Positions 24,307 through 38,187 of a stretch of 64,000 nucleotides of DNA are shown piece after piece. The DNA comes from Inia geoffrensis. Lineage: Eukaryota; Chordata; Mammalia; Artiodactyla; Iniidae. Where the stretch lies: positions 1 to 64,000 of the forward strand of contig JAZAQT010000673.1 of the NCBI GenBank assembly GCA_036417435.1, in the 5' to 3' direction. The position numbers and the translations under genes were made by a program. The notes beneath the pieces are model-generated. The model did no database searches and was not told where the DNA came from. It worked only from the letters and a program-made list of their open reading frames with translations. Each line of letters begins with the position of its first letter. The first letter of the stretch is position 1.

Positions 24307-26042
24307 AGACTCTGTTGTGTTTTGTAATGCAGTTCACACGTAGCCGTGTTTACATTCCCGGTATTAGTGATATCTTATGATGTTTCTTTTTCTGTGTGAC
24401 TTATTTCACTTAGAATCATCATAACTAAATCCTGTCATTATGCTGTTACTGGTCTGTTGCCATGGATTTCATTGTTGAGTGATATTCCATTGTAGGGATG
24501 TACCACAACTTCTATATCCATTTTTCTCTTTCTGGGCTATTAAAGTTGTACCATAGTCAAGGATCCCGTACACAGAGCAGCCCCAAACTTTGGTGTGGCT
24601 GTGTCTTTTTCATTTAAATTTTCCGAATCTATAGCACCATAAGTGGAAGTGCCCTAGGCTCTCTAGCTTGGTTTTTTCTTTGTTCCAGGAAACACCATCC
24701 ACTTCTCCAGAGTGGCTGTTGTCAATTTACATCCCGCCCATCAGCATAACAAGGCTGCCGGTTCTCCACGGCCTGTCCTGCCTCTCTGGATTTTACACTT
24801 TTTTCGGACGGCCCTTTGGATCGGTGGGAAGTGAGACTTCCTTGTAGTGCGGATTTCCATTGCAGGCTTGCTTGGTTGGCCAAAAAGGGCGTATGCGTTT
24901 TTTCCTGAATATATTCAGGAAAAAACGCATACGCCCTTTTTGGCCAAGTGCATCACTGTCGAACTGCTGCCTCTTTTCCTACGCTTTCAGAGCAATTCTT
25001 ATCTACCCCCTGATATCTGTTTTCTGCAATTCTGTGTCGCGTTCAAGTCCTCTTCACAGCCTTCCTTCAATAAATTTTTGGATGATAGGGGTCATTTGGA
25101 ACTCTGCAGGATTGTGAGTTACAGTGCCAAAGATCTCCTTTTCTCAACTCGCTTTCTTGTGAGCTGACCGAAAACCCGAAGAATTGCTTCAGGCCCTAAT
25201 CTCGTTCCGGCATGGCCCGCTGAGCCTTTGGTGAATTCTTCTTCCTGTAGGGAAATCAGAGTTCAATGTGCCCGTCCAAACACATCGAGTTAGCCGCTCA
25301 TTGGTTCTCCTTATTCCTGTTCATCTTCCACAGAAATTGCAAACTGTGCCAAACAAGAGGTCAAAGGCACTGACTCTCCAAGTGGGGAGAATGTTAATAT
25401 CGCATCTGGAACGGCGAACTCGAGTATCAGGGGGCGAAAATGGCGATGAGTTTTAGAAATTATGCCTGATCACTTCGTGGACCATATTCTGGGTTTTCCA
25501 TGCATATTTTAGCTGAAGGATAAATCCCTTAAACGTGGAGATTTGGGACCCGTGGAATGGGAACCATGCACCATTACCTCAAAGGGTCTGCATTCCCTCA
25601 CCAATACTATCAGACCCAAGTGTCCAGCCTTATCTCTCCCCCAGCTGTGGATGTAGAGGTGGTAAATCCAAGATTCCTCACAAGCCCTGAAGGACTTATT
25701 TAAGAATTTCTCTCTATTTCACAGTCCTTGTGTTTTGTTTTTCAAATTTATTTTTATAAGGGGATTTAGCTTATTGACACTGCTGTGTGTATGGTGCTGT
25801 ACACAAATGATTTTCTTATGGAGACCTATAAATGTATGGGTTTTAATTTTCTTCATAGTCAGGCATATTCCTAGGTTTTGAATACGGGGTGTTGAGTCCA
25901 TTTCGTTGAGCAAGGAGTAGATCTTGTCTAATATATATTTGGCTTATGGAATGGTATCTGTCCTAATGTGAACCTCTGGTTTTATGCAGCCTCCCCACTC
26001 TCCTTTCCCCTTAAGCAAGCATAAGTTTCTTTTGTAAATGTG
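24307..26042 (+). repeat. Monomer 15, 1736 bp
   Basis: Palindrome 24876-24947, perfect. Near copy of monomer 14; its rear adds GAGTAGATCTTG, also found in the rears of monomers 19 and 20. Confidence 0.97.
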
Positions 26043-27776
26043 AGACTCTGTTGTGTTTTGTAATGCAGTTCACACGTAGCCGTGTTTACATTCCCGGTAT
26101 TAGTGATATCTTATGATGTTTCTTTTTCTGTGTGACTTATTTCACTTAGAATCATCATAACTAAATCCTGTCATTATGCTGTTACTGGTCTGTTGCCATG
26201 GATTTCATTGTTGAGTGATATTCCATTGTAGGGATGTACCACAACTTCTATATCCATTTTTCTCTTTCTGGGCTATTAAAGTTGTACCATAGTCAAGGAT
26301 CCCGTACACAGAGCAGCCCCAAACTTTGGTGTGGCTGTGTCTTTTTCATTTAAATTTTCCGAATCTATAGCACCATAAGTGGAAGTGCCCTAGGCTCTCT
26401 AGCTTGGTTTTTTCTTTGTTCCAGGAAACACCATCCACTTCTCCAGAGTGGCTGTTGGCAATTTACATCCCGCCCATCAGCATAACAAGGCTGCCGGTTC
26501 TCCACGGCCTGTCCTGCCTCTCTGGATTTTACACTTTTTTCGGACGGCCCTTTGGATCGGTTGGAAGTGAGACTTCCTTGTAGTGCGGATTTCCATTGCA
26601 GGCTTGCTTGGTTGGCCAAAAAGGGCGTATGCGTTTTTTCCTGAATATATTCAGGAAAAAACGCATACGCCCTTTTTGGCCAAGTGCATCACTGTCGAAC
26701 TGCTGCCTCTTTTCCTACGCTTTCAGAGCAATTCTTATCTACCCCCTGATATCTGTTTTCTGCAATTCTGTGTCGCGTTCAAGTCCTCTTCACAGCCTTC
26801 CTTCAATAAATTTTTGGATGATAGGGGTCATTTGGAACTCTGCAGGATTGTGAGTTACAGTGCCAAAGATCTCCTTTTCTCAACTCGCTTTCTTGTGAGC
26901 TGACCGAAAACCCGAAGAATTGCTTCAGGCCCTAATCTCGTTCCGGCATGGCCCGCTGAGCCTTTGGTGAATTCTTCTTCCTGTAGGGAAATCAGAGTTC
27001 AATGTGCCCGTCCAAACACATCGAGTTAGCTGCTCATTTGTTCTCCTTATTCCTGTTCATCTTCCACAGAAATTGCAAACTGTGCCAAACAAGAGGTCAA
27101 AGGCACTGACTCTCCAAGTGGGGAGAATGTTAATATCGCATCTGGAAGGGCGAACTCGAGTACCAGGGGGGGAAAATGGCGATGAGTTGTAAAATTTTGC
27201 CTGGTCACTTCGTGGACCATATTCTGGGTTTTCCATGCATATTTTAGCTGAAGGATAAATCCCTTAAACGTGGAGACTTGGGACCCGTGCAATGGGAACC
27301 ATGCACCATTACCTCAAAGGGTCTGCATTCCCTCACCAATAGTATCAGCCCCAGTGTCCAGCCTTATCTCTCCCACAGCTGTGGATGTAGAGGTGGTAAA
27401 TCCAAGATTCCTCACAAACCCTGAAGGACTTATTTAAGAATTTCTCTCTATTTCACATTCCTTGTGTTTTGTTTTTCAAATTTATTTTTATAAGGGGATT
27501 TAGCTTATTGACACTGCTGTGTGTATGCTGCTGTACACAAATGATTTTCTTATGGAGACCTATAAATGTATGGGTTTTAATTTTCTTCACAGTCAGGTAT
27601 ATTCCTAGGTTTTGAATACGGGGCGTTGAGTCCATATGGTTGAGCGAGGAGTAGGTCTTGTCTAATAAACATTTGGCTTATGGAATGGTATCTGTCCTAA
27701 TGTCAACCTCTGGTTTTATGCAGCCTCCCCACTCTCCTTTACCCTTAAGGAAGCATAAGTTTCTTTTGTAAACGTG
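26043..27776 (+). repeat. Monomer 16, 1734 bp
   Basis: Palindrome 26612-26683, perfect. Front follows monomers 14-15; from about 27030 it switches to a diverged rear type (GAGTTGTAAAATTTTGCC, CCCCAGTGTCC, TAATAAACATTTGG) shared with the rear of monomer 30. Two single-base losses explain the length. Confidence 0.97.
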
Positions 27777-29510
27777 AGACTCTGTTTTGTTTTGAAATGC
27801 AGCTCACGCGTAGCCGTGTTTACATTCCCGGTATTAGTGATATCTTATGATGTTTCTTTTTCTGTGTGACTTATTTCACTTAGAATCATCATAACTAAAT
27901 CCTGTCATTATGCTGCTACTGGTGTGTTGCCATTGATTTCATTGTTGAGTGATATTCCATTGTAGGGATGTACCACAACTTCTATATCCATTTTTCTCTT
28001 TCTGGGCTATTAAAGTTGTACCATAGTCAAGGATCCCGTACACAGAGCAGCCCCAAACTTTGGTGTGGCTGTGTCTTTTTCATTTAAATTTTCCGAATCT
28101 ATAGCACCATAAGTGGAAGTGCCCTAGGCTCTCTAGCTTGGTTTTTTCTTTGTTCCAGGAAACACCATCCACTTCTCCAGAGTGGCTGTTGGCAATTTAC
28201 ATCCCGCCCATCAGCATAACAAGGCTGCCGGTTCTCCATGGCCTGTCCTGCCTCTCTGGATTTTACACTTTTTTCGGACGGCCCTTTGGATCGGTGGGAA
28301 GTGAGACTTCTTGTAGTGCGGATTTCCATTGCAGGCTTGCTTGGTTGGCCAAAAAGGGCGTATGCGTTTTTTCCTGAATATATTCAGGAAAAAACGCATA
28401 CGCCCTTTTTGGCCAAGTGCATCACTGTCGAACTGCTGCCTCTTTTCCTACGCTTTCAGAGCAATTCTTATCTAACCCCTGATATCTGTTTTCTGCAATT
28501 CTGCGTCGCGTTCAAGTCCTCTTCACAGCCTTCCTTCAATAAATTTTTGGATGATAGGGGTCATTTGGAACTCTGCAGGATTGTGAGTTACAGTGCCAAA
28601 GATCTCCTTTTCTCAACTCGCTTTCTTGTGAGCTGACCGCAAACCCGAAGAATTGCTTCAGGCCCTAATCTCGTTCCGGCATGGCCCGCTGAGCCTTTGG
28701 TGAATTCTTCTTCCTGTAGGGAAATCAGAGTTCAATGTGCCCGTCCAAACACATCGAGTTAGCCGCTCATTGGTTCTCCTTATTCCTGTTCATCTTCCAC
28801 AGAAATTGCAAACTGTGCCAATCAAGAGGTCAAAGGCACTGACTCTCCAAGTGGGGAGAGTGTGAATATCGCATCTGGAACGGCGAACTCGAGTATCAGG
28901 GGGCGAAAATGGCGATGAGTTGTAAAATTTTGCCTGGTCACTTCGTGGACCATATTCTGGGTTTTCCATGCATATTTTAGCTGAAGGATAAATCCCTGAA
29001 ACGTGGAGACTTGGGACCCGTGCAATGGGAACCATGCACCATTACCTCAAAGGGTCTGCATTCCCTCACCAATATTATCAGCCCCAAGTGTCCAGCCTTA
29101 TCTCTCCCCCCGCTGTGGATGTAGAGGTGGTAAATCCAAGATTCCTCACAAGCCCTGAAGGACTTATTTAAGAATTTCTCTCTATTTCACAGTCCTTGTG
29201 TTTTGTTTTTCAAATTTATTTTTATAAGGGGATTTAGCTTATTGACACTGCTGTGTGTATGGTGCTGTACACAAATGATTTTCTTATGGAGACCTATAAA
29301 TGTATGGGTTTTAATTTTCTTCATAGTCAGGCATATTCCAAGGTTTTGAATACTGGGTGTTGAGTACATTTGGTTGAGCAAGGAGTAGGTCTTGTCTAAT
29401 ATATATTTGGCTTATGGAATGGTATCTATCCTAATGTGAACCTCTGGTTTTATGCAGCCTCCCCACTCTCCTTTCCCCTTAAGCAAGCATAAGTTTCTTT
29501 TGTAAATGTG
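27777..29510 (+). repeat. Monomer 17, 1734 bp
   Basis: Palindrome 28345-28416, perfect. One-base deletion GACTTCTTG, GAGTTGTAAAATTTTG, CATGGCCTG and a diverged start (TTTTGAAATGCAGCTCACG). Rear has CCAAGGTTTT...TACTGGG. Confidence 0.97.
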
Positions 29511-31245
29511 AGACTCTGTTGTGTTTTGTAATGCAGTTCACACGTAGCCGTGTTTACATTCCCGGTATTAGTGATATCTTATGATGTTTCTTTTTCTGTG
29601 TGACTTATTTCACTTAGAATCATCATAACTAAATCCTGTCATTATGCTGCTACTGGTGTGTTGCCATTGAGTTCATTGTTGAGTGATATTCCATTGTAGG
29701 GATGTACCACAACTTCTATATCCATTTTTCTCTTTCTGGGCTATTAAAGTTGTACCATAGTCAAGGATCCCGTACACAGAGCAGCCCCAAACTTTGGTGT
29801 GGCTGTGTCTTTTTCATTTAAATTTTCCGAATCTATAGCACCATAAGTGGAAGTGCCCTAGGCTCTCTAGCTTGGTTTTTTCTTTGTTCCAGGAAACACC
29901 ATCCACTTCTCCAGACTGGCTGTTGGCAATTTACATCCCGCCCATCAGCATAAAAAGGCTGCCGGTTCTCCATGGCCTGTCCTGCCTCTCTGGATTTTAC
30001 ACTTTTTTCGGACGGCCCTTTGGATCGGTGGGAAGTGAGACTTCTTGTAATGCGGATTTCCATTGCAGGCTTGCTTGGTTGGCCAAAAAGGGCGTATGCG
30101 ATTTTTCCTGAATATATTCAGGAAAAAACGCATACGCTCTTTTTGGCCAAGTGCATCACTGTCGAACTGCTGCCTCTTTTCCTACGCTTTCAGAGCAATT
30201 CTTATCTACCCCCTGATATCTGTTTTCTGCAATTCTGCATCGCGTTCAAGTCCTCTTCACAGCCTTCCTTCAATAAATTTTTGGATGATAGGGGTCATTT
30301 GGAACTCTGCAGGATTGCGAGTTACAGTGCCAAAGATCTCCTTTTCTCAACTCGCTTTCTTGTGAGCTGACCGAAAACCCGAAGAATTGCTTCAGGCCCT
30401 AATCTCGTTCCGGCATGGCCCGCTGAGCCTTTGGTGAATTCTTCTTCCTGTAGGGAAATCAGAGTTCAATGTGCCCGTCCAAACACATCGAGTTAGCCGC
30501 TCATTGGTTCTCCTTATTCCTGTTCATCTTCCACAGAAATTGCAAACTGTGCCAAACAAGAGGTCAAAGGCACTGACTCTCCAAGTGTGGAGAATGTTAA
30601 TATCGCATCTGGAACGGTGAACTCGAGTATCAGGGGGCGAAAATGGCGATGAGTTTTAGAAATTATGCCTGATCACTTCGTGGACCATATTCTGGGTTTT
30701 CCATGCATATTTTAGCTGAAGGATAAATCCCTTAAACGTGGAGATTTGGGACCCGTGGAATGGGAACCATGCACCATTACCTCAAAGGGTCTGCATTCCC
30801 TCACCAATATTATCAGCCCCAAGTGTCCAGCCTTACCTCTCCCCCAGCTGTGGATGTAGAGGTGGTAAATCCAAGATTCCTCACAAGCCCTGAAGGACTT
30901 ATTTAAGAATTTCTCTCTATTTCACAGTCCTTGTGTTTTGTTTTTCAAATTTATTTTTATAAGGGGATTTAGCTTATTGACACTGCTGTGTGTATCGTGC
31001 TGTACACAAATGATTTTCTTATGGAGACCTATAAATGTATGGGTTTTAATTTTCTTCATAGTCAGGCATATTCCAAGGTTTTGAATACTGGGTGTTGAGT
31101 ACATTTGGTTGAGCAAGGAGTAGGTCTTGTCTAATATATATTTGGCTTATGGAATGGTATCTGTCCTAATGTGAACCTCTGGTTTTATGCAGCCTCCCCA
31201 CTCTCCTTTCCCCTTAAGCAAGCATAAGTTTCTTTTGTAAATGTG
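29511..31245 (+). repeat. Monomer 18, 1735 bp
   Basis: Palindrome 30079-30150 has A at 30101 in the left arm and T at 30138 in the right arm. Shares CATTGAGTTC, CATAAAAAGG and CTTCTTGTAATG with 19 and 20. Private GGATTGCGAG, AAGTGTGGAG. Confidence 0.97.
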
Positions 31246-32980
31246 AGACTCTGTTGTGTTTTGTAATGCAGTTCACACGTAGCCGTGTTTACATTCCCGG
31301 TATTAGTGATATCTTATGATGTTTCTTTTTCTGTCTGACTTATTTCACTTAGAATCATCATAACTAAATCCTGTCATTATGCTGCTACTGGTGTGTTGCC
31401 ATTGAGTTCATTGTTGAGTGATATTCCATTGTAGGGATGTACCACAACTTCTATATCCATTTTTCTCTTTCTGGGCTATTAAAGTTGTACCATAGTCAAG
31501 GATCCCGTACACAGAGCAGCCCCAAACTTTGGTGTGGCTGTGTCTTTTTCATTTAAATTTTCCGAATCTATAGCACAATAAGTGGAAGTGCCCTAGGCTC
31601 TCTAGCTTGGTTTTTTCTTTGTTCCAGGAAACACCATCCAGTTCTCCAGAGTGGCTGTTGGCAATTTACATCCCGCCCATCAGCATAAAAAGGCTGCCGG
31701 TTCTCCATGGCCTGTCCTGCCTCTCTGGATTTTACACTTTTTTCGGACGGCCCTTTGGATCGGTGGGAAGTGAGACTTCTTGTAATGCGGATTTCCATTG
31801 CAGGCTTGCTTGGTTGGCCAAAAAGGGCGTATGCGATTTTTCCTGAATATATTCAGGAAAAAACGCATACGCCCTTTTTGGCCAAGTGCATCACTGTCGA
31901 ACTGCTGCCTCTTTTCCTACGCTTTCAGAGCAATTCTTATCTACCCCCTGATATCTGTTTTCTGCAATTCTGCGTCGCGTTCAAGTCCTCTTCACAGCCT
32001 TCCTTCAATAAATTTTTGGATGATAGGGGTCATTTGGAACTCTGCAGGATTGTGAGTTACAGTGCCAAAGATCTCCTTTTCTCAACTCGCTTTCTTGTGA
32101 GCTGACCGAAAACCCGAAGAATTGCTTCAGGCCCTAATCTCGTTCCGGCATGGCCCGCTGAGCCTTTGGTGAATTCTTCTTCCTGTAGGGAAATCAGAGT
32201 TCAATGTGCCCGTCCAAACACATCGAGTTAGCCGCTCATTGGTTCTCCTTATTCCTGTTCATCTTCCACAGAAATTGCAAACTGTGCCAAACAAGAGGTC
32301 AAAGGCACTGACTCTCCAAGTGGGGAGAATGTTAATATCGCATCTGGAACGGCGAACTCGAGTATCAGGGGGCGAAAATGGCGATGAGTTTTAGAAATTA
32401 TGCCTGATCACTTCGTGGACCATATTCTGGGTTTTCCATGCATATTTTAGCTGAAGGATAAATCCCTTAAACGTGGAGATTTGGGACCCGTGGAATGGGA
32501 ACCATGCACCATTACCTCAAAGGGTCTGCATTCCCTCACCAATACTATCAGACCCAAGTGTCCAGCCTTATCTCTCCCCCAGCTGTGGATGTAGAGGTGG
32601 TAAATCCAAGATTCCTCACAAGCCCTGAAGGACTTATTTAAGAATTTCTCTCTATTTCACAGTCCTTGTGTTTTGTTTTTCAAATTTATTTTTATAAGGG
32701 GATTTAGCTTATTGACACTGCTGTATGTATGGTGCTGTACACAAATGATTTTCTTATGGAGACCTATAAATGTATGGGTTTTAATTTTCTTCATAGTCAG
32801 GCATATTCCTAGGTTTTGAATACGGGGTGTTGAGTCCATTTCGTTGAGCAAGGAGTAGATCTTGTCTAATATATATTTGGCTTATGGAATGGTATCTGTC
32901 CTAATGTGAACCTCTGGTTTTATGCAGCCTCCAGACTCTCCTTTCCCCTTAAGCAAGCATAAGTTTCTTTTGTAAATGTG
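31246..32980 (+). repeat. Monomer 19, 1735 bp
   Basis: Palindrome 31814-31885 has the shared A at 31836. Private CTGTCTGAC and CATCCAGTTC; GCACAATAAG shared with monomer 20; rear like monomer 15 (CAGACCCAAG, TAGATCTTG). Confidence 0.97.
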
Positions 32981-34715
32981 AGACTCTGTTGTGTTTTGTA
33001 ATGCAGTTCACACGTAGCCGTGTTTACATTCCCGGTATTAGTGATATCTTATGATGTTTCTTTTTCTGTGTGACTTATTTCACTTAGAATCATCATAACT
33101 AAATCCTGTCATTATGCTGCTACTGGTGTGTTGCCATTGAGTTCATTGTTGAGTGATATTCCATTGTAGGGATGTACCACAACTTCTATATCCATTTTTC
33201 TCTTTCTGGGCTATTAAAGTTGTACCATAGTCAAGGATCCCGTACACAGAGCAGCCCCAAACTTTGGTGTGGCTGTGTCTTTTTCATTTAAATTTTCCGA
33301 ATCTATAGCACAATAAGTGGAAGTGCCCTAGGCTCTCTAGCTTGGTTTTTTCTTTGTTCCAGGAAACACCATCCACTTCTCCAGAGTGGCTGTTGGCAAT
33401 TTACATCCCGCCCATCAGCATAAAAAGGCTGCCGGTTCTCCACGGCCTGTCCTGCCTCTCTGGATTTTACACTTTTTTCGGACGGCCCTTTGGATCGGTG
33501 GGAAGTGAGACTTCTTGTAATGCGGATTTCCATTGCAGGCTTGCTTGGTTGGCCAAAAAGGGCGTATGCGATTTTTCCTGAATATATTCAGGAAAAAACG
33601 CATACGCCCTTTTTGGCCAAGTGCATCACTGTCGAACTGCTGCCTCTTTTCCTACGCTTTCAGAGCAATTCTTATCTACCCCCTGATATCTGTTTTCTGC
33701 AATTCTGCGTCGCGTTCAAGTCCTCTTCACAGCCTTCCTTCAATAAATTTTTGGATGATAGGGGTCATTTGGAACTCTGCAGGATTGTGAGTTACAGTGC
33801 CAAAGATCTCCTTTTCTCAACTCGCTTTCTTGTGAGCTGACCGAAAACCCGAAGAATTGCTTCAGGCCCTAATCTCGTTCCGGCATGGCCCGCTGAGCCT
33901 TTGGTGAATTCTTCTTCCTGTAGGGAAATCAGAGTTCAATGTGCCCGTCCAAACACATCGAGTTAGCCGCTCATTGGTTCTCCTTATTCCTGTAAATCTT
34001 CCACAGAAATTGCAAACTGTGCCAAACAAGAGGTCAAAGGCACTGACTCTCCAAGTGGGGAGAATGTTAATATCGCATCTGGAACGGCGAACTCGAGTAT
34101 CAGGGGGCGAAAATGGCGATGAGTTTTAGAAATTATGCCTGATCACTTCGTGGACCATATTCTGGGTTTTCCATGCATATTTTAGCTGAAGGATAAATCC
34201 CTTAAACGTGGAGATTTGGGACCCGTGGAATGGGAACCATGCACCATTACCTCAAAGGGTCTGCATTCCCTCACCAATACTATCAGACCCAAGTGTCCAG
34301 CCTTATCTCTCCCCCAGCTGTGGATGTAGAGGTGGTAAATCCAAGATTCCTCACAAGCCCTGAAGGACTTATTTAAGAATTTCTCTCTATTTCACAGTCC
34401 TTGTGTTTTGTTTTTCAAATTTATTTTTATAAGGGGATTTAGCTTATTGACACTGCTGTGTGTATGGTGCTGTACACAAATGATTTTCTTATGGAGACCT
34501 ATAAATGTATGGGTTTTAATTTTCTTCATAGTCAGGCATATTCCTAGGTTTTGAATACGGGGTGTTGAGTCCATTTCGTTGAGCAAGGAGTAGATCTTGT
34601 CTAATATATATTTGGCTTATGGAATGGTATCTGTCCTAATGTGAACCTCTGGTTTTATGCAGCCTCCCCACTCTCCTTTCCCCTTAAGCAAGCATAAGTT
34701 TCTTTTGTAAATGTG
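32981..34715 (+). repeat. Monomer 20, 1735 bp
   Basis: Palindrome 33549-33620 has the shared A at 33571. Near copy of monomer 19, with private CCTGTAAATCTT near 33990. Rear is of the monomer 15 type. Confidence 0.97.
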
Positions 34716-36451
34716 AGACTCTGTTGTGTTTTGTAATGCAGTTCACACGTAGCCGTGTTTACATTCCCGGTATTAGTGATATCTTATGATGTTTCTTTTT
34801 CTGTGTGACTTATTTCACTTAGAATCATCATAACTAAATCCTGTCATTATGCTGTTACTGGTCTGTTGCCATGGATTTCATTGTTGAGTGATATTCCATT
34901 GTAGGGATGTACCACAACTTCTATATCCATTTTTCTCTTTCTGGGCTATTAAAGTTGTACCATAGTCAAGGATCCCGTACACAGAGCAGCCCCAAACTTT
35001 GGTGTGGCTGTGTCTTTTTCATTTAAATTTTCCGAATCTATAGCACCATAAGTGGAAGTGCCCTAGGCTCTCTAGCTTGGTTTTTTCTTTGTTCCAGGAA
35101 ACACCATCCACTTCTCCAGAGTGGCTGTTGGCAATTTACATCCCGCCCATCAGCATAACAAGGCTGCCGGTTCTCCACGGCCTGTCCTGCCTCTCTGGAT
35201 TTTACACTTTTTTCGGACGGCCCTTTGGATCGGTGGGAAGTGAGACTTCCTTGTAGTGCGGATTTCCATTGCAGGCTTGCTTGGTTGGCCAAAAAGGGCG
35301 TATGCGTTTTTTCCTGAATATATTCAGGAAAAAACGCATACGCCCTTTTTGGCCAAGTGCATCACTGTCGAACTGCTGCCTCTTTTCCTACGCTTTCAGA
35401 GCAATTCTTATCTACCCCCTGATATCTGTTTTCTGCAATTCTGCGTCGCGTTCAAGTCCTCTTCACAGCCTTCCTTCAATAAATTTTTGGATGATAGGGG
35501 TCATTTGGAACTCTGCAGGATTGTGAGTTACAGTGCCAAAGATCTCCTTTTCTCAACTCGCTTTCTTGTGAGCTGACCGAAAACCCGAAGAATTGCTTCA
35601 GGCCCTAATCTCGTTCCGGCATGGCCCGCTGAGCCTTTGGTGAATTCTTCTTCCTGTAGGGAAATCAGAGTTCAATGTGCCCGTCCAAACACATCGAGTT
35701 AGCCGCTCATTGGTTCTCCTTATTCCTGTTCATCTTCCACAGAAATTGAAAACTGTGCCAAACAAGAGGTCAAAGGCACTGACTCTCCAAGTGGGGAGAA
35801 TGTTAATATCGCATCTGGAACGGCGAACTCGAGTATCAGGGGGCGAAAATGGCGATGAGTTTTAGAAATTATGCCTAATCACTTCGTGGACCATATTCTG
35901 GGTTTTCCATGCATATTTTAGCTGAAGGATAAATCCCTTAAACGTGGAGATTTGGGAACCGTGGAATGGGAACCATGCACCATTACCTCAAAGGGTCTGC
36001 ATTCCCTCACCAATAGTATCAGCCCCAAGTGTCCAGCCTTATCTCTCCCCCAGCTGTGGATGTAGAGGTGGTAAATCCAAGATTCCTCACAAGCCCTGAA
36101 GGACTTATTTAAGAATTTCTCTCTATTTCACAGTCCTTGTGTTTTGTTTTTCAAATTTATTTTTATAAGGGGATTTAGCTTATTGACACTGCTGTGTGTA
36201 TGGTGCTGTACACAAATGATTTTCTTATGGAGACCTATAAATGTATGGGTTTTAATTTTCTTCATAGTCAGGCATATTCCAAGGTTTTGAATACTGGGTG
36301 TTGAGTACATTTGGTTGAGCAAGGAGTAGGTCTTGTCTAATATATATTTGGCTTATGGAATGGTATCTGTCCTAATGTGAACCTCTGGTTTTATGCAGCC
36401 TCCCCACTCTCCTTTCCCCTTAAGCAAGCATAAGTTTCTTTTGTAAATGTG
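34716..36451 (+). repeat. Monomer 21, 1736 bp
   Basis: Palindrome 35285-35356, perfect. Front GCTGTTACTGGTCTG is as in monomer 16, so the 20/21 junction region repeats the 15/16 junction region five units away. Private ATTGAAAACTG, TGCCTAATCAC, GGGAACCGTGG. Confidence 0.97.
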
Positions 36452-38187
36452 AGACTCTGTTGTGTTTTGTAATGCAGTTCACACGTAGCCGTGTTTACAT
36501 TCCCTTTATTAGTGATATCTTATGATGTTTCTTTTTCTGTGTGACTTATTTCACTTAGAATCATCATAACTAAATCCTGTCATTATGCTGCTACTGGTGT
36601 GTTGCCATGGATTTCATTGTTGAGTGATATTCCATTGTAGGGATGTACCACAACTTCTATATCCATTTTTCTCTTTCTGGGCTATTAAAGTTGTACCATA
36701 GTCAAGGATCCCGTACACAGAGCAGCCCCAAACTTTGGTGTGGCTGTGTCTTTTTCATTTAAATTTTCCGAATCTATAGCACCATAAGTGGAAGTGCCCT
36801 AGGCTCTCTAGCTTGGTTTTTTCTTTGTTCCAGGAAACACCATCCACTTCTCCAGAGTGGCTGTTGGCAATTTACATCCCGCCCATCAACATAACAAGGC
36901 TGCCGGTTCTCCACGGCCTGTCCTGCCTCTCTGGATTTTACACTTTTTTCGGACGGCCCTTTGGATCGGTGGGAAGTGAGACTTCCTTGTAGTGCGGATT
37001 TCCATTGCAGGCTTGCTTGGTTGGCCAAAAAGGGCGTATGCGTTTTTTCCTGAATATATTCAGGAAAAAACGCATACGCCCTTTTTGGCCAAGTGCATCA
37101 CTGTCGAACTGCTGCCTCTTTTCCTACGCTTTCAGAGCAATTCTTATCTACCCCCTGATATCTGTTTTCTGCAATTCTGCGTCGCGTTCAAGTCCTCTTC
37201 ACAGCCTTCCTTCAATAAATTTTTGGATGATAGGGGTCATTTGGAACTCTGCAGGATTGTGAGTTACAGTGCCAGAGATCTCCTTTTCTCAACTCGCTTT
37301 CTTGTGAGCTGACCGAAAACCCGAAGAATTGCTTCAGGCCCTAATCTCGTTCCGGCATGGCCCGCTGAGCCTTTGGTGAATTCTTCTTCCTGTAGGGAAA
37401 TCAGAGTTCAATGTGCCCGTCCAAACACATCGAGTTAGCCGCTCATTGGTTCTCCTTATTCCTGTTCATCTTCCACAGAAATTGCAAACTGTGCCAAACA
37501 AGAGGTCAAAGGCACTGACTCTCCAAGTGGGGAGAGTGTTAATATCGCATCTGGAATGGCGAACTCGAGTATCAGGGGGCGAAAATGGCGATGAGTTTTA
37601 GAAATTATGCCTGATCACTTCGTGGACCATATTCTGGGTTTTCCATGCATATTTTAGCTGAAGGATAAATCCCTTAAACGTGGAGATTTGGGACCCGTGG
37701 AATGGGAACCATGCACCATTACCTCAAAGGGTCTGCATTCCCTCACCAATAGTATCAGCCCCAAGTGTCCAGCCTTATCTCTCCCCCAGCTGTGGATGTA
37801 GAGGTGGTAAATCCAAGATTCCTCACAAGCCCTGAAGGACTTATTTAAGAATTTCTCTCTATTTCCCAGTCCTTGTGTTTTGTTTTTCAAATTTATTTTT
37901 ATAAGGGGATTTAGCTTATTGACACTGCTGTGTGTATGGTGCTGTACACAAATGATTTTCTTATGGAGACCTATAAATGTATGGGTTTTAATTTTCTTCA
38001 TAGTCAGGCATATTCCAAGGTTTTGAATACTGGGTGTTGAGTCCATTTGGTTGAGCAAGGAGTAGGTCTTGTCTAATATATATTTGGCTTATGGAATGGT
38101 ATCTGTCCTAATGTGAACTTCTGGTTTTATGCAGCCTCCCCACTCTCCTTTCCCCTTAAGCAAGCATAAATTTCTTTTGTAAATGTG
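36452..38187 (+). repeat. Monomer 22, 1736 bp
   Basis: Palindrome 37021-37092, perfect. Private changes TTCCCTTTATT, CATCAACATAAC, GCCAGAGATC, GGAATGGCG; GGAGAGTGTT shared with monomer 23. Confidence 0.97.

Noticed and set aside
37654..38058. Minus-strand frame of 134 codons in units 22, 32, 33, 34 and 35
   Set aside because: It arises when one stop codon at the start of the L1 tail is lost (for example TTTCCCAG at 37861 for TTTCACAG). It is stopped in the other units and has no known domain.
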